A DNA stretch of 64,000 nucleotides from NCBI GenBank assembly GCA_963843805.1, contig CAWJLY010000001.1, positions 310,001-374,000 on the forward strand, given 5' to 3'. A program made the translations under genes and the position numbers. Shown piece by piece: positions 17,128 to 26,109 of the stretch; position 1 is the first letter of the stretch; every line of letters begins with the position of its first letter. The notes beneath the pieces are model-generated. The model had not been told where the DNA came from. It saw only the letters and a program-made list of their open reading frames with translations, and did no database searches. Source of the stretch: Ideonella_A sp963843805 (GTDB lineage: Bacteria > Pseudomonadota > Gammaproteobacteria > Burkholderiales > Burkholderiaceae_C).

Positions 17128-18452
17128 ATCGCCCGCAGTACCCCGCTCCCGGACCGGTCAACGAATGTGATGTCCTCATCATCGGCGGCGGCCCCGGCGG
17201 CTCGACGATGGGCGCGTTGCTGGCGCAGCAGGGGCGACGGGTGGTTGTGCTCGAAAAGGCATCACATCCGCGGTTTCATATCGGCGAGTCGCTGCTGCCG
17301 TCCAATGCCGAGTTGTTCGACCGTCTGGGCGTTCGCGACCAGGTCGAGCGCATCGGCATGCCGAAGTGGGGAATCGAATTCATTTCGCCCGACCATGCGC
17401 ACCGCAGCCACCTCGAATTTGCCGATGCCTGGGACAAGAGCCAGCCGTATGCCTGGCAGGTTCGCCGCTCGCAGCTCGATGAACTGCTGTTCCGCAACGC
17501 AACCGCGCGCGGCGCCGAGACGCACGAAGGCTGGCACGTTCGCAATGTCACATTCGATGCCGATGGCGCCAGCATCGAGGCCGGGTGTGACGGCAACGGT
17601 CGTGCGCATTGGCGGGCCGCCTTTGTGGTCGACGCCTCGGGGCGCGACACGGTGCTGGCCAACAAGCTGCGCTGCAAGCAGAAGAACCCTCGCCACAACA
17701 CCTCGGCCTTGTTCGGCCACTACACCGGCGCACAACGTCTGACGGGGCGTCGGGAGGGCAATATCAGCCTGATGTGGTTCAAACACGGCTGGTTCTGGTT
17801 CATCCCGCTGGCCGATGGCACCACCAGTGTCGGCGTCGTCTGCTGGCCCTATTACTTGAAGACGCGCAACAAACCGCTGCCGGAGTTTTTTGCCGACACG
17901 ATCGCGATGTGCCCGCAACTGGCTGAGCGACTGGCCGATGCCGCGCTGGTCGGCGGCGAGGTGCACGCCACCGGCAACTATTCGTACAGCAGCGACCACG
18001 CCAGCGGCGACCGCTACCTGTTGCTCGGTGATGCCTACAGCTTCATCGATCCGATGTTTTCGTCAGGCGTTTATCTGGCCATGCGCAACGCCTTCGATGG
18101 CGTGCCGGTGGTGGAGGCGCGCCTTGACGACCCGGCGCGCGCCCGCGCTGCCCGCAAGCGCTATGAAGCGCTGATCCGCAAGGGACCGGCCGAGTTTTCC
18201 TGGTTCATCTTCCGCGTCACCAACCCGACCATCCGGCAGCTGTTCATGTATCCGGCCAACCCCTTGCGCGTCAAGGAAGCCTTGTTGTCGCTGCTGGCCG
18301 GCGACCTCTATGGCCGGAGCCCGATCCAGCCCTCGCTGTGGGTGTTGAAGGCGATCTACTACGTGATTTCGCTGCGTCACCTGCCGCGCAGCTTCCGTGG
18401 CTGGCGGCAGCGCCGGATCAATCTGCAAGACGACGTGGCCGCAGCGCAATGA
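17124..18452 (+). CDS. FAD-dependent oxidoreductase of the halogenase/geranylgeranyl-reductase-like group
   Basis: A 442-residue flavoprotein. FAD motif VLIIGGGPGGSTMGALLAQQG is followed by HPRFHIGESLLPSN, a signature of tryptophan-halogenase-like monooxygenases, and by YLLLGDAYSFIDPMFSSGVYLAM in the C-terminal half. The WxWxIP halogenase motif is not visible: the equivalent region reads HGWFWFIPLADGT. So I call it an oxidoreductase and not a halogenase. Genes of this type recur in aryl-polyene and dialkylresorcinol clusters. It overlaps both neighbours by four bases. Confidence 0.82.
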   Translation: MNRPQYPAPGPVNECDVLIIGGGPGGSTMGALLAQQGRRVVVLEKASHPRFHIGESLLPSNAELFDRLGVRDQVERIGMPKWGIEFISPDHAHRSHLEFADAWDKSQPYAWQVRRSQLDELLFRNATARGAETHEGWHVRNVTFDADGASIEAGCDGNGRAHWRAAFVVDASGRDTVLANKLRCKQKNPRHNTSALFGHYTGAQRLTGRREGNISLMWFKHGWFWFIPLADGTTSVGVVCWPYYLKTRNKPLPEFFADTIAMCPQLAERLADAALVGGEVHATGNYSYSSDHASGDRYLLLGDAYSFIDPMFSSGVYLAMRNAFDGVPVVEARLDDPARARAARKRYEALIRKGPAEFSWFIFRVTNPTIRQLFMYPANPLRVKEALLSLLAGDLYGRSPIQPSLWVLKAIYYVISLRHLPRSFRGWRQRRINLQDDVAAAQ

Positions 18453-19291
18453 AAACAACCCCGCTGGGCCTGGCCCCGAAGCTCAGGCACGCACTGATCG
18501 CGCTGATCGCATGGGCCGCGCTGCCGGCGGCGCATGCCGAGCAGCTTCCGCTGTGGGAGCTCGGAGCCGGTGTCGCCGGCCTGCAGCTGCCGCACTACCG
18601 CGGCTCTGACCAATCACACGGCTGGTTGCTGCCGGTGCCTTATGTCGTCTACCGAGGCGAGATTTTCAAGGCCGACCGCAATGGCGCACGCGCAGTATTG
18701 TTCGAAACCGAACGTGTTCACTTCGATCTCAGCCTGGCGGCCAGTGCGCCCACGCGAAGCGACGACAACCGCGCCCGCCAAGGAATGGCCGATCTGCGGC
18801 CGACCATCGAACTCGGGCCGAATCTGAATCTGACGATGGCCGAAGGCGCCGCCTGGAAACTCGATCTGCGGGCACCGCTGCGCGCTGCCATGACGATCGA
18901 ATCGAAGCCGCAAGTGATCGGCTGGATCGCCACACCCAACCTCAATCTGGATCTGAAACGCGCGGCAGGCTGGGACATCGGCGTGCAGGCCGGCCTGCAG
19001 TTTGCCAACCGGCGCTTCAACGGTCATTTCTACGATGTTGCCCCCAGCGAAGCAACCGCCAGCCGCTCGGCGTATCGGTCGCCAGGCGGTTACGGCGGCG
19101 CCCAGTTCACGCTGGCCGCCTCGCGCCGCGACGGCGGGCGATTCATCGGCGCGTTCGCAAGATTCGACAACCTGTCAGGGGCCCGCTTCGAAGACAGTCC
19201 GCTGGTGCGCCGCAGCAACCATTTGTCGATCGGCATCGCGGTGTCATGGGTGCTCGCCCGCTCGTCGACGATGGTCAATATCGACGATTGA
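18449..19291 (+). CDS. MipA/OmpV-family outer-membrane protein
   Basis: A 280-residue protein with an N-terminal signal peptide ending AALPAAHA, cut before EQLPLWELG. The mature part is a succession of short amphipathic beta strands (for example LLPVPYVVYRGEIFKADRNG) and ends in a strand rich in aromatic and aliphatic residues, in keeping with an outer-membrane barrel of the MipA/OmpV family. E. coli MipA scaffolds murein enzymes; other members are of unknown role. Start overlaps the previous stop (ATGA), so it belongs to the same transcript. Confidence 0.78.
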   Translation: MKTTPLGLAPKLRHALIALIAWAALPAAHAEQLPLWELGAGVAGLQLPHYRGSDQSHGWLLPVPYVVYRGEIFKADRNGARAVLFETERVHFDLSLAASAPTRSDDNRARQGMADLRPTIELGPNLNLTMAEGAAWKLDLRAPLRAAMTIESKPQVIGWIATPNLNLDLKRAAGWDIGVQAGLQFANRRFNGHFYDVAPSEATASRSAYRSPGGYGGAQFTLAASRRDGGRFIGAFARFDNLSGARFEDSPLVRRSNHLSIGIAVSWVLARSSTMVNIDD

Positions 19292-19296
19292 ACGCC

Positions 19297-20082
19297 ATGC
19301 GGGCAATCCGAAACCTGGCCTCGACGCTGCTGCTGCTCAGTCTGCTGGCCGGCCTCGGGCTGTTGTCGCTTGGCTGGAATTTGCTGGCTGCCGTGCTGCA
19401 CCCGCTGCTCGGCGCTGAGCGCGGCAAACATCTGGGGCGTGCCGCGATCAGCGGTGTCTACCGCTATTTCTGGGCCGTTTCACAGGCCTGCGGAATGCTG
19501 GTGCTCGAGTCCGACGTGCTGGATCGGCTTCGCGACGAGCCGGGGTTGATCATCGCCGCCAACCATCCCAGCATGCTCGACGCGTTGATCCTGGTGGCAC
19601 GCCTGCCGCGCACCGCCTGCATCATGAAAGCCGACCTGATGCGCAATGTCTTTCTCGGCGCCGGTGCCCGGCTGGCGCGTTATATCCGCAACGATTCGCC
19701 GCGCAGCATGGTTCGCCTGGCGGTGCAGGATCTGCGCGATGGCGGGCAACTGGTGATCTTTCCCGAAGGCACCCGTACCACCAAACGGCCGATCAACCCG
19801 TTCGGCAGCGCAACCACGCTGATCGCCAAACTGGCCAACGCGCCCATTCAGACCGTCTTCATCGACACCGATTCGCCCTATCTCGGCAAAGGCTGGCCGA
19901 TCTGGCGCCTGCCGCCGCTGCCGATCGTCTTCGAGGTTCGCCTCGGCGAGCGCTTCGCACCGACCGCCGATGTGCACGATCTGCAACGCCGGATGGAGCA
20001 TTATTTCGCAGCTGGCGTACGCCATCCCTCGTCGGCGGCGACCCATGCTGCCCCTGAGCACTCGGAAGCCCGTTCGGCATGA
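19297..20082 (+). CDS. Lysophospholipid acyltransferase (PlsC-like)
   Basis: A 261-residue acyltransferase of the LPLAT family with an N-terminal membrane segment (about residues 8-32). The catalytic HX4D box is NHPSMLD, and the second acceptor-binding box is FPEGTRT. Typical substrates are lysophosphatidate or other 1-acyl lipids, but in pigment clusters such enzymes attach the polyene acyl chain to a lipid head. Translationally coupled to the GT2 gene (ATGA). Confidence 0.85.
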   Translation: MRAIRNLASTLLLLSLLAGLGLLSLGWNLLAAVLHPLLGAERGKHLGRAAISGVYRYFWAVSQACGMLVLESDVLDRLRDEPGLIIAANHPSMLDALILVARLPRTACIMKADLMRNVFLGAGARLARYIRNDSPRSMVRLAVQDLRDGGQLVIFPEGTRTTKRPINPFGSATTLIAKLANAPIQTVFIDTDSPYLGKGWPIWRLPPLPIVFEVRLGERFAPTADVHDLQRRMEHYFAAGVRHPSSAATHAAPEHSEARSA

Positions 20083-20861
20083 GTTCGCCGGCGCCAGCGC
20101 CCAGGCATCTGGTTCTGATCCCGAGCTACAACACCGGCCGCAAGCTCATCGAAACGGTTCGTGAGGCACGTGCGCAATGGACACCCGTATGGGTCGTCAT
20201 CGACGGCAGCACCGACGACTCGGCCGCTGCGGTGCAGGCACTGGCGCAAACCGACCACGGGCTGAAGCTGCTGGTGCTGCCGAACAACCAGGGCAAGGGC
20301 GCGGCCTTGCTGCATGGCCTGCAGGCCGCGCAGGCGGCGGGCTTTACCCATGCGCTGACGATGGATGCCGATGGCCAGCATCCGGCTGCGCTGATTGCAC
20401 CCTTCATTCAGGCTTCCAGCGAACGCACTGACGCGATGATCCTCGGGCGCCCGGTGTTCGACGCCAGCGCACCGTTGCTGCGGGTCCGTGGGCGGCGGGT
20501 CTCGAACTGGTGGACCAACCTCGAGACGCTGGGCGCCGGCATCGCCGATTCGCTGTACGGCTTTCGCGTCTACCCGATTGCGCCGCTGATCGATGTGATG
20601 CGCGCACAACCCTGGATGCGCCGCTTCGATTTCGACACCGAGGCGGTGGTCCGCCTGGCCTGGCGCGGCGTCAAGCCGATCAATATCGATGCACCGGTAC
20701 GCTACCTGAGCGCCGACGAAGGCGGCGTCTCGCACTTTCGTTATGTGCGCGACAACCTGCTGTTGAGCTGGATGCACCTGCGTCTGATGCTTGAATTTGC
20801 GCTGCGATTGCCGTTTCTGCTGGTACAAAAGCTGCGCGGCAAAGCGCCGTTCAATCGGTAG
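20079..20861 (+). CDS. Glycosyltransferase family 2
   Basis: A 260-residue GT-A fold transferase. It starts HLVLIPSYNTG, contains VVIDGSTDDS and the metal-binding DXD in TMDADGQHP, and has a basic amphipathic C-terminus (LPFLLVQKLRGKAPF) that may bind the membrane. This dolichyl-phosphate-mannose-synthase-like subgroup is a regular member of aryl-polyene clusters. Last gene of the 16.3-20.9 kb block, and followed by a terminator-like hairpin. Confidence 0.85.
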   Translation: MSSPAPAPRHLVLIPSYNTGRKLIETVREARAQWTPVWVVIDGSTDDSAAAVQALAQTDHGLKLLVLPNNQGKGAALLHGLQAAQAAGFTHALTMDADGQHPAALIAPFIQASSERTDAMILGRPVFDASAPLLRVRGRRVSNWWTNLETLGAGIADSLYGFRVYPIAPLIDVMRAQPWMRRFDFDTEAVVRLAWRGVKPINIDAPVRYLSADEGGVSHFRYVRDNLLLSWMHLRLMLEFALRLPFLLVQKLRGKAPFNR

Positions 20862-20921
20862 CGGTCACTCCCATCAAACCCGATTGCAACGCCACCGGCG
20901 AATCGATCAACAAGACAAGGA

Positions 20922-20942
20922 CGCCCGGCACATGGCCGGGCG
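20922..20942. terminator. Bidirectional terminator-like hairpin between GT2 and dppA
   Basis: CGCCCGGC at 20922-20929 pairs with GCCGGGCG at 20935-20942 over a 5-base loop (ACATG). It sits in the 90 bases between the convergent GT2 and dppA genes. A clear T-run is missing on both sides, so efficiency as an intrinsic terminator is uncertain. Confidence 0.5.
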
Positions 20943-20951
20943 CCACGCCGG

Positions 20952-22552
20952 TTACTCCTTCAGATCGGTCGCGTAGAAACTGTGGCGGCCGAACGGGCTC
21001 AGCTTGAATCCGACAACTTCCTTGCGGATCGGCTTCAGTTGCACCGCATGGGCGATCGTGAACCAGGGTGCCTGCTCCTTGAAGATCACCTGCGCCTGCG
21101 AGTACAGCTTGGTCCGCTCGGCGTTATCGCTGATCGTCTTGGCTTTCAGTACCAGAGTCCTCGAACGGCTGGTAACACCATTTGGCGACGTTCGAGCCGT
21201 TCGACTTGGCAGCGGCGCAGCCGAGCAGGGTGTGCAGGAAATTGTCCGGATCGCCGTTGTCGCCGGTCCAGCCGAGCATGCCCATCTGGTGTTCACCGTT
21301 TTGCATGCGCTTGCGGTATTCACCCCATTCGAAACTCTTGATCTCCGCCTTGATGCCCACCTTGGCCAGATCGGCCTGCATCAGTTCGGCGATCCGCCGC
21401 GCGTTCGGGTTGTACGGCCGTTGCACGGGCATCGCCCACAGATCGGTTTCGAAACCGTTCGGGAAGCCGGCGTCGGCCAGCATCTTTTTCGCGGCAGCCT
21501 GATCGAAAGGATCGTCTTTCACCGCGTCGTTGTACGACCATTGAGTCGGCGGAATCGGATTTTTCGCGGGTACGCCGGTGCCCAGGTAGACCGCATCGAC
21601 GATCGCCTTCTTGTCGATCGCCATGTTGACGGCTTTGCGAACGCGCACATCGTCGAACGGCTTCTTGGTCGTGTTGTAGGCCAGGTAGCCCACATTCAGG
21701 CCCGGCTGCTCGAGCACGGTGACCTTCGGATCGGCCCGCATCGCCGGCAGATCGGCCGGGTTCGGGTAGGGCATCACATGGCATTCACCCTTTTGCAGCT
21801 TGGCCCAGCGTACCGACGAGTCGGGCGTGATCGCGAAAACCAGGTCGTCGATCTTCGACTTGCCGGCCCAATACGTCGGATGCGCCTTGTAGCGGACGAT
21901 CGCGTCCTTCTGATATTGCACCAGGAAAAACGGGCCGGTGCCGATCGGCTCCTGGTCGATCTTCTCGGGTGTGCCGGCCTTCAGCATCGCATCGGCATAT
22001 TCCTTCGACTGCACGCCGGCGAATTCCATCGCAAATCCCGACAGAAACGGCGCCTCGGGCTTTTCCAGCGTGATCTTCACGGTGTAATCGTCGAGCTTCT
22101 CGACCGTCTTCAACAGCTTGGGCATGCCCATGTCGTTGAAGTACGAGTGATTGGCGCTGGTGACCTTGAAATACGGGTTGTCTTCTTTCCATTGCCGCTC
22201 GATCATGAAGATGATGTCGTCGGCATTGAAATCGCGCGTCGGCTTGAAATTCTTGTTGGTGTGCCACTTGACGCCCTTGCGCAGCGAAGAAGGTGTACTC
22301 CTTGCCGTCGGGGAGATCGGTCCAGCGCTCGGCCAGACCGGGAACGACCTTGGTGCCGCCCGCCTCGAAATCGACCAGCCGGTTGTAGATCTGGCTGTTG
22401 GCATCGAACGAGGTGCCGGTGGTATTGACGCCGGGGTAGAAATTCTCCGGGCTGCCTTCGGAGCAGAAGACCAGGGTCTTGGCTGCTGCAGGGCATCGTG
22501 CGCAGCGGCCGGCGGCCAAGGCCGTCAGCGCGAGTATTCGACGGACATTCAT
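20952..22552 (-). CDS. dppA: Dipeptide-binding periplasmic protein (two frameshifts)
   Basis: The solute receptor of the dipeptide ABC importer, very close in pattern to E. coli DppA: KTLVFCSEGSPENFYPG, YADAMLKAGTPEK, IGTGPFFLVQYQKD, AKLQKGECHVMPYPNPAD, AMPVQRPYNPNARR and MGMLGWTGDNGDPDNF. Extra single bases at about 22285 (before LRKGVKW) and 21156 (before LVLKAKT) split it. Removing both gives 532 residues, the family length. The signal peptide region near 22480-22530 reads poorly (AAGRCARCPAAAKT) and may hide further compensating indels. AAGGAGAACA precedes the ATG. It is the last gene of the dpp transcript. Confidence 0.9.
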
Positions 22553-22581
22553 CGCTTGTTCTCCTTCAAGGAAGTGCGGAT

Positions 22582-23647
22582 TCAGGGTGTGGCCAGTGTA
22601 AGTCCGGCGGCGTGATTTCCGGCGATCGCTTCGGCATGGTGGCAGGCGACATCGTTGACCGTCGATACGGCGCAGCAACGGCCGCTCTGCGCGGCACCGG
22701 TCGGTCACGTAGGGGCAGCGGGTCGAGAAGACGCAGCCGCTCGGCGGATCGAGCGGCGACGGCAGCTCGCCCTTCAGCACGATGCGCTGCCGGCCAGGCC
22801 CGCTGCCGGCCAGCCCCGGCGTCGACGCCAGCAAGGCCTGCGTATACGGATGCAGCGGTCGTGCAAACAAGGCCTTCTTGTCGCCCTGCTCGACTGTCAA
22901 CCCGAGGTACATCACCATCACATCGTGCGCGATGTGGCGCACCACGCCGAGGTCGTGCGAGATGAACAGAGTAGGCCAGGCCGAGCTGCTGCTGCAGGTC
23001 GGCCAGCAGATTCAGCACCTGCGCCTGGATCGATACGTCGAGCGCCGACACCGGTTCGTCGGCGACGACCAGCGCCGGGTCGAGCATCAGCGCACGTGCA
23101 ATCGCGATGCGCTGGCGCTGGCCACCGGAGAACATGTGCGGATAACGCTCGTGGTGTTCGGGCCGCAGCCCGACCCGCTGCAACATCGCCCGCGATCGCT
23201 GCTCGCGTTCGGTCGGCATTCGAGGTCGCTGTTGATTTCCAGCGGCGCCTGCAGGATCGCGCCGATCTTCTTGCGCGGGTTCAGCGAGCCATACGGGTTC
23301 TGAAAGACCAGCTGGACGCTACGCCGCAACGCCTTGCGTTGCTCGCTGCTGGCCTGCACGACGTCGACACCGTTGAGCATCAGCTGGCCGCCGGTCGGCG
23401 GCTCGATCAGCGCGACCATTCGCGCCAGCGTCGACTTGCCGCAGCCCGATTCGCCGACCACCGCCAGCGTGCGGCCCGGCGTGCAGGCTGAAACTGACGC
23501 CGCCGACCGCGCGCAACTGCGCCGGCTCGCGCAGCACGCCGCGGCTGATGCGGTAGGTCTGCGTCAGGTCGCGCGCCTCGACGACGACCGGCTCGCCAGC
23601 CGCGGTGCTGACGGCGATGCCCGATGCAATTGCGTGCCGGCGGTCAT
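22582..23647 (-). CDS. dppF: Dipeptide transport ATP-binding protein DppF (several frameshifts)
   Basis: One of the two ATPases of the importer. Parts in order are VVVEARDLTQTYRI, Walker A VGESGCGKSTLARM, QLVFQNPYGSLNPRKKIG, signature FSGGQRQRIAIARAL, Walker B ALVVADEPVSALDVS, FISHDLGVVRHIAHDVMVMYLG and the oligopeptide-ABC C-terminal motif RCPYVTDRCRAERP. Frames change near 23620, 23476, 23220, 22965 and 22645. The events at 23476, 22965 and 22645 each fit one extra base; those at 23620 and 23220 fit one missing or two extra bases. The ATG at 23647 overlaps the dppD stop. The product should be close to 350 residues. Confidence 0.88.
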
Positions 23648-24657
23648 GACAAATCCCCCGCCATGGCTTCGTCGACGCGCGTTCGTCGCGGCGCGGTCGA
23701 CAGCGGATAGTGGCAACGCACGCGGCCTTCGGCCCACGGCCGCAGCAGCGGGCGCTCGGCGCGGCAGCGCGCTTCGGCGCATAGGCGCAGCGTGGCTCGA
23801 ACAGGCAGCCGCTCGGCCGGTCGTGCAGGCCCGGCACCATGCCGGGAATCGTCGCCAGCCGGGTCTGGCCGTCGCTGCGCTCGGGCAAGGCCTTCAGCAG
23901 CGCTTCCGAATACGGGTGCTGCGGTGCATTGAACAAGGCCTGCGCATCCTGCTCCTCGACCACCTGGCCGGCATACATCACCGCCACGCGCTGCGCCATC
24001 TCGGAGACGACGCCCATGTTGTGGCTGATCAGCACCAGCGCCATGCCGCGCTGCGTCTGCAGCTCGCGCAGCAGGTCGAGGATCTGCGCCTGGATCGTCA
24101 CGTCGAGCGCGGTGGTCGGCTCGTCGGCGATCAGCAGCTTGGGATTGCAGGCAATCGCCATCGCGATCATCACGCGCTGGTTCATGCCACCCGACAACTG
24201 GTGCGGAAACGATTTGAGCCGCGCCTGCGGCGCCGGGATGCCGACCTGCTCCAGCAATTCGACGCTGCGCCGGGTGGCTGCCTTGGCGTCCATTCGCAAA
24301 TGCAGCCGCAAGCGTTTCGGCCAGCTGGAATCCGATCGTGAAACAGGGGTTCAGGCTGGTTGTCGGATCCTGGAAAATCATCGCGACATCCTTGCCGATC
24401 AGCTCGCTGCGATCGCGGTCGGAAATCTTCAGCAAATCGTGGCCATCGAATTCCAGACGATCAGCGGTGACGCGGCCAGGAAATGCCACCAACCCCATCA
24501 AGGCCATCATCGTGACACTTTTGCCCGATCCCGATTCGCCGACGATGCCGAGCACTTCGCCAGCCTGCAGTGACAAGCTCACGCCGTCGACTGCATGCAG
24601 GCTGCCGCGCCGCGCCGGAAATTCGACCGACAGGTTCTGGATATCGAGCAGTGCCAT
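23644..24657 (-). CDS. dppD: Dipeptide transport ATP-binding protein DppD (frameshifts near 24312 and 23770)
   Basis: The second importer ATPase: MALLDIQNLSVEF, Walker A GIVGESGSGKSVTMM, MIFQDPTTSLNPCFTIG, signature QLSGGMNQRVMIAMAIA, Walker B LLIADEPTTALDVT and the oligopeptide-ABC C-terminal region RCRAERPLLRPW. The middle segment is in another frame from both ends: one extra base near 24312 and a compensating shift near 23770. Total length (338 codons) stays a multiple of three. It starts downstream of a 558-base gene-free stretch that holds the paired hairpin element. Confidence 0.88.
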   Translation of the reverse strand: MALLDIQNLSVEFPARRGSLHAVDGVSLSLQAGEVLGIVGESGSGKSVTMMALMGLVAFPGRVTADRLEFDGHDLLKISDRDRSELIGKDVAMIFQDPTTSLNPCFTIGFQLAETLAAAFANGRQGSHPAQRRIAGAGRHPGAAGAAQIVSAPVVGWHEPARDDRDGDCLQSQAADRRRADHRARRDDPGADPRPAARAADAARHGAGADQPQHGRRLRDGAARGGDVCRPGGRGAGCAGLVQCTAAPVFGSAAEGLARAQRRPDPAGDDSRHGAGPARPAERLPVRATLRLCAEARCRAERPLLRPWAEGRVRCHYPLSTAPRRTRVDEAMAGDLS

Positions 24658-24774
24658 CTCAGTCTTCGACCGTGCTTTGCACGACCTGCGATGCCTGAAA
24701 CAAATGAATGCGGGTGAAGCAGCGTTCACGGCCTGTCGCGGACGATCGTCGGCTTTCAGTCTTGGGTCGGCGCG

Positions 24775-24904
24775 AGAGCGCTGCGGTGGGGTGCCGTGTT
24801 CCGTCCATGTCCCCCGGGCCGGTTGAAGGCTCAAGCGCTTTCAGCGAGTCGATTCGGCCCTCCTCCTTTACTTCCCTCCACACGGCACCCCACCGCAGCG
24901 CTCT
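24775..24904 (-). repeat. Structured hairpin element, copy 3 (locus B, reverse orientation)
   Basis: The 25-base arm at 24775-24799 is perfectly complementary to 24880-24904. The 80-base loop begins TCCGTCCATGTCCCCCGGGCC and ends CGGCCCTCCTCCTTTACTTCCC, so an inner stem GGGCCG/CGGCCC closes the apical part. On the minus strand, AGTAAAGGAGG and GGGGGACATGGA are exact. The stem shares nothing with the other copies. Confidence 0.85.
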
Positions 24905-24905
24905 G

Positions 24906-24951
24906 GCCACCACCGTGTTTCTCGAAGACCCGCGTGAAGCACGTTGGTGGC
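24906..24951. repeat. Central hairpin between the two structured elements of locus B
   Basis: GCCACCACCGTG at 24906-24917 pairs with CACGTTGGTGGC at 24940-24951 with one mismatch. At locus A the same place between the two large hairpins is occupied by a shorter stem with the same ends (GCCAC...GTGGC, 662-675). This suggests the three-hairpin arrangement is a unit. Confidence 0.6.
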
Positions 24952-24953
24952 AG

Positions 24954-25082
24954 GCTCGGGGTGGTGGGGTACTGGGTGACCGTAAGTAAAGGAGGAGGGC
25001 CGGATCGGGTCGACTCGCAGCGCTCGGTGCATAAACCGGCCCGGGGGACATGGAGGTCACCCAGTACCCCGCCGCCCCGAGC
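24954..25082 (+). repeat. Structured hairpin element, copy 4 (locus B, forward orientation)
   Basis: The 28-base arm at 24954-24981 pairs with 25055-25082. The only two imperfect positions are T opposite G, which would be U-G wobbles in RNA. After the 5' arm comes GTAAGTAAAGGAGGAGGGCCGG, and before the 3' arm CCGGCCCGGGGGACATGGA, so GGGCCGG/CCGGCCC form the inner stem with the conserved boxes facing each other in the internal loop. This is the cleanest copy and gives the best consensus. Confidence 0.87.
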
Positions 25083-25215
25083 ACGTTCCAGCACCGAGCA
25101 TGTCGCTCGATAGTCTGATACGGGCCGAAGGCTGCAGTCGACGTGGCAGGATCCGTCCTCGCCCCGGTCTCGCGACGAGTGCGAAGCGTTGCGCCGCAGA
25201 CTTCAAGGGAATTGT

Positions 25216-26109
25216 TCATCGCTTGAGTTTCGGGTCGAGCGCATCGCGCAGGCCGTCGCCGAGCAGATTGAACGACAGCACGGTGACGAGGATCATCAGG
25301 CCGGGAAAGGTCACGACCCACCAGGCGCGCAGTACGAATTCGCGGGCGTCGGCAAGCATGGTTCCCCATTCGGGCGACGGCGGCTGCGCGCCGAGACCGA
25401 GAAAGCCGAGCGCCGCCGCATCGAGGATCGCAGTCGATATGCCGAGCGACGCCTGCACGATCAAGGGCGCAGCGCAGTTGGGCAGGACCTCGCTGAACAT
25501 CAACCGCAGGTTTCCTGCACCATTCATTCGGGCGGCGGTGACATAGTCTTTCGACGTTTCCGATATCACCGCAGCACGCGTGATCCGGACGTAATGCGGC
25601 AACACGACCACGGCCACCGCGAGCATCGCATTCATCAACCCAGGCCCCAGGATGGCGACGATGACAATCGCCAGCAACAGGCTGGGCAACGTCAGGATGA
25701 TGTCCATCGCCCGCATCACCGCGATCTCGTAGATGCCACGGAAATAACCGGCGGTCAGCCCCAGCACGGTGCCGACCAGCACCGAGATCGTGACCACCGC
25801 CAAGCCGATCACCAGCGACAACCGGGCGCCGTGAATCAGGCGCGACAACATGTCGCGGCCAATGGCGTCGGTGCCGAGCGGGTGCGCAGCCGTGCCGCCT
25901 TCTTGCCACATCGGCGGCTTCAGGAATACCGTGTTGTCGGTCAGATCGGGTGCGTAGGGCGCCAGCCACGGTGCGAACAAGGCCAGCAGCAAAACCGAGA
26001 CAACAATGACGAGGCCGGCCAAGGCGCCGCGGTTGGCGGAAAAATCGCTCCAGAATTCGCGCAGCGGTTGCGCGGGCGCCAGCCCTTGCGTGTCGACGAG
26101 CGTGTTCAT
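25216..26109 (-). CDS. dppC: Dipeptide transport permease DppC
   Basis: One of the two membrane subunits of the importer, with about six helices. Landmarks are PLREFWSDFSANRGALAGLV, GTDAIGRDMLSRLIHGARLS, MDIILTLPSLLLAIV, the EAA loop region YVTAARMNGAGNLRLMFSEVLPNCAAPLIVQ and the family-typical end GDGLRDALDPKLK. The ATG at 26109 is chosen; a GTG at 26130 would add seven residues and neither has a clear ribosome site. Length 297 residues, no frameshift. Confidence 0.92.
   Translation of the reverse strand: MNTLVDTQGLAPAQPLREFWSDFSANRGALAGLVIVVSVLLLALFAPWLAPYAPDLTDNTVFLKPPMWQEGGTAAHPLGTDAIGRDMLSRLIHGARLSLVIGLAVVTISVLVGTVLGLTAGYFRGIYEIAVMRAMDIILTLPSLLLAIVIVAILGPGLMNAMLAVAVVVLPHYVRITRAAVISETSKDYVTAARMNGAGNLRLMFSEVLPNCAAPLIVQASLGISTAILDAAALGFLGLGAQPPSPEWGTMLADAREFVLRAWWVVTFPGLMILVTVLSFNLLGDGLRDALDPKLKR

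Larger units (their letters stand above)
24658..25215. other. Gene-free 558-base stretch inside the dpp operon with a paired hairpin locus
   Basis: Between the dppC stop and the dppD start there is no convincing gene. The region holds two large hairpins (24775-24904 and 24954-25082) of the same family as the locus after glnS, facing each other around a third hairpin (24906-24917 with 24940-24951). An 8-base direct repeat AGCACGTT lies at 24938-24945 and 25080-25087. The 100 or so bases on each outer side look like leftover intergenic DNA without a recognised signal. Confidence 0.75.

Noticed and set aside
17124..18452. Calling the FAD oxidoreductase a tryptophan halogenase
   Set aside because: The N-terminal pattern is similar, but the WxWxIP motif needed for halogenation is not present.
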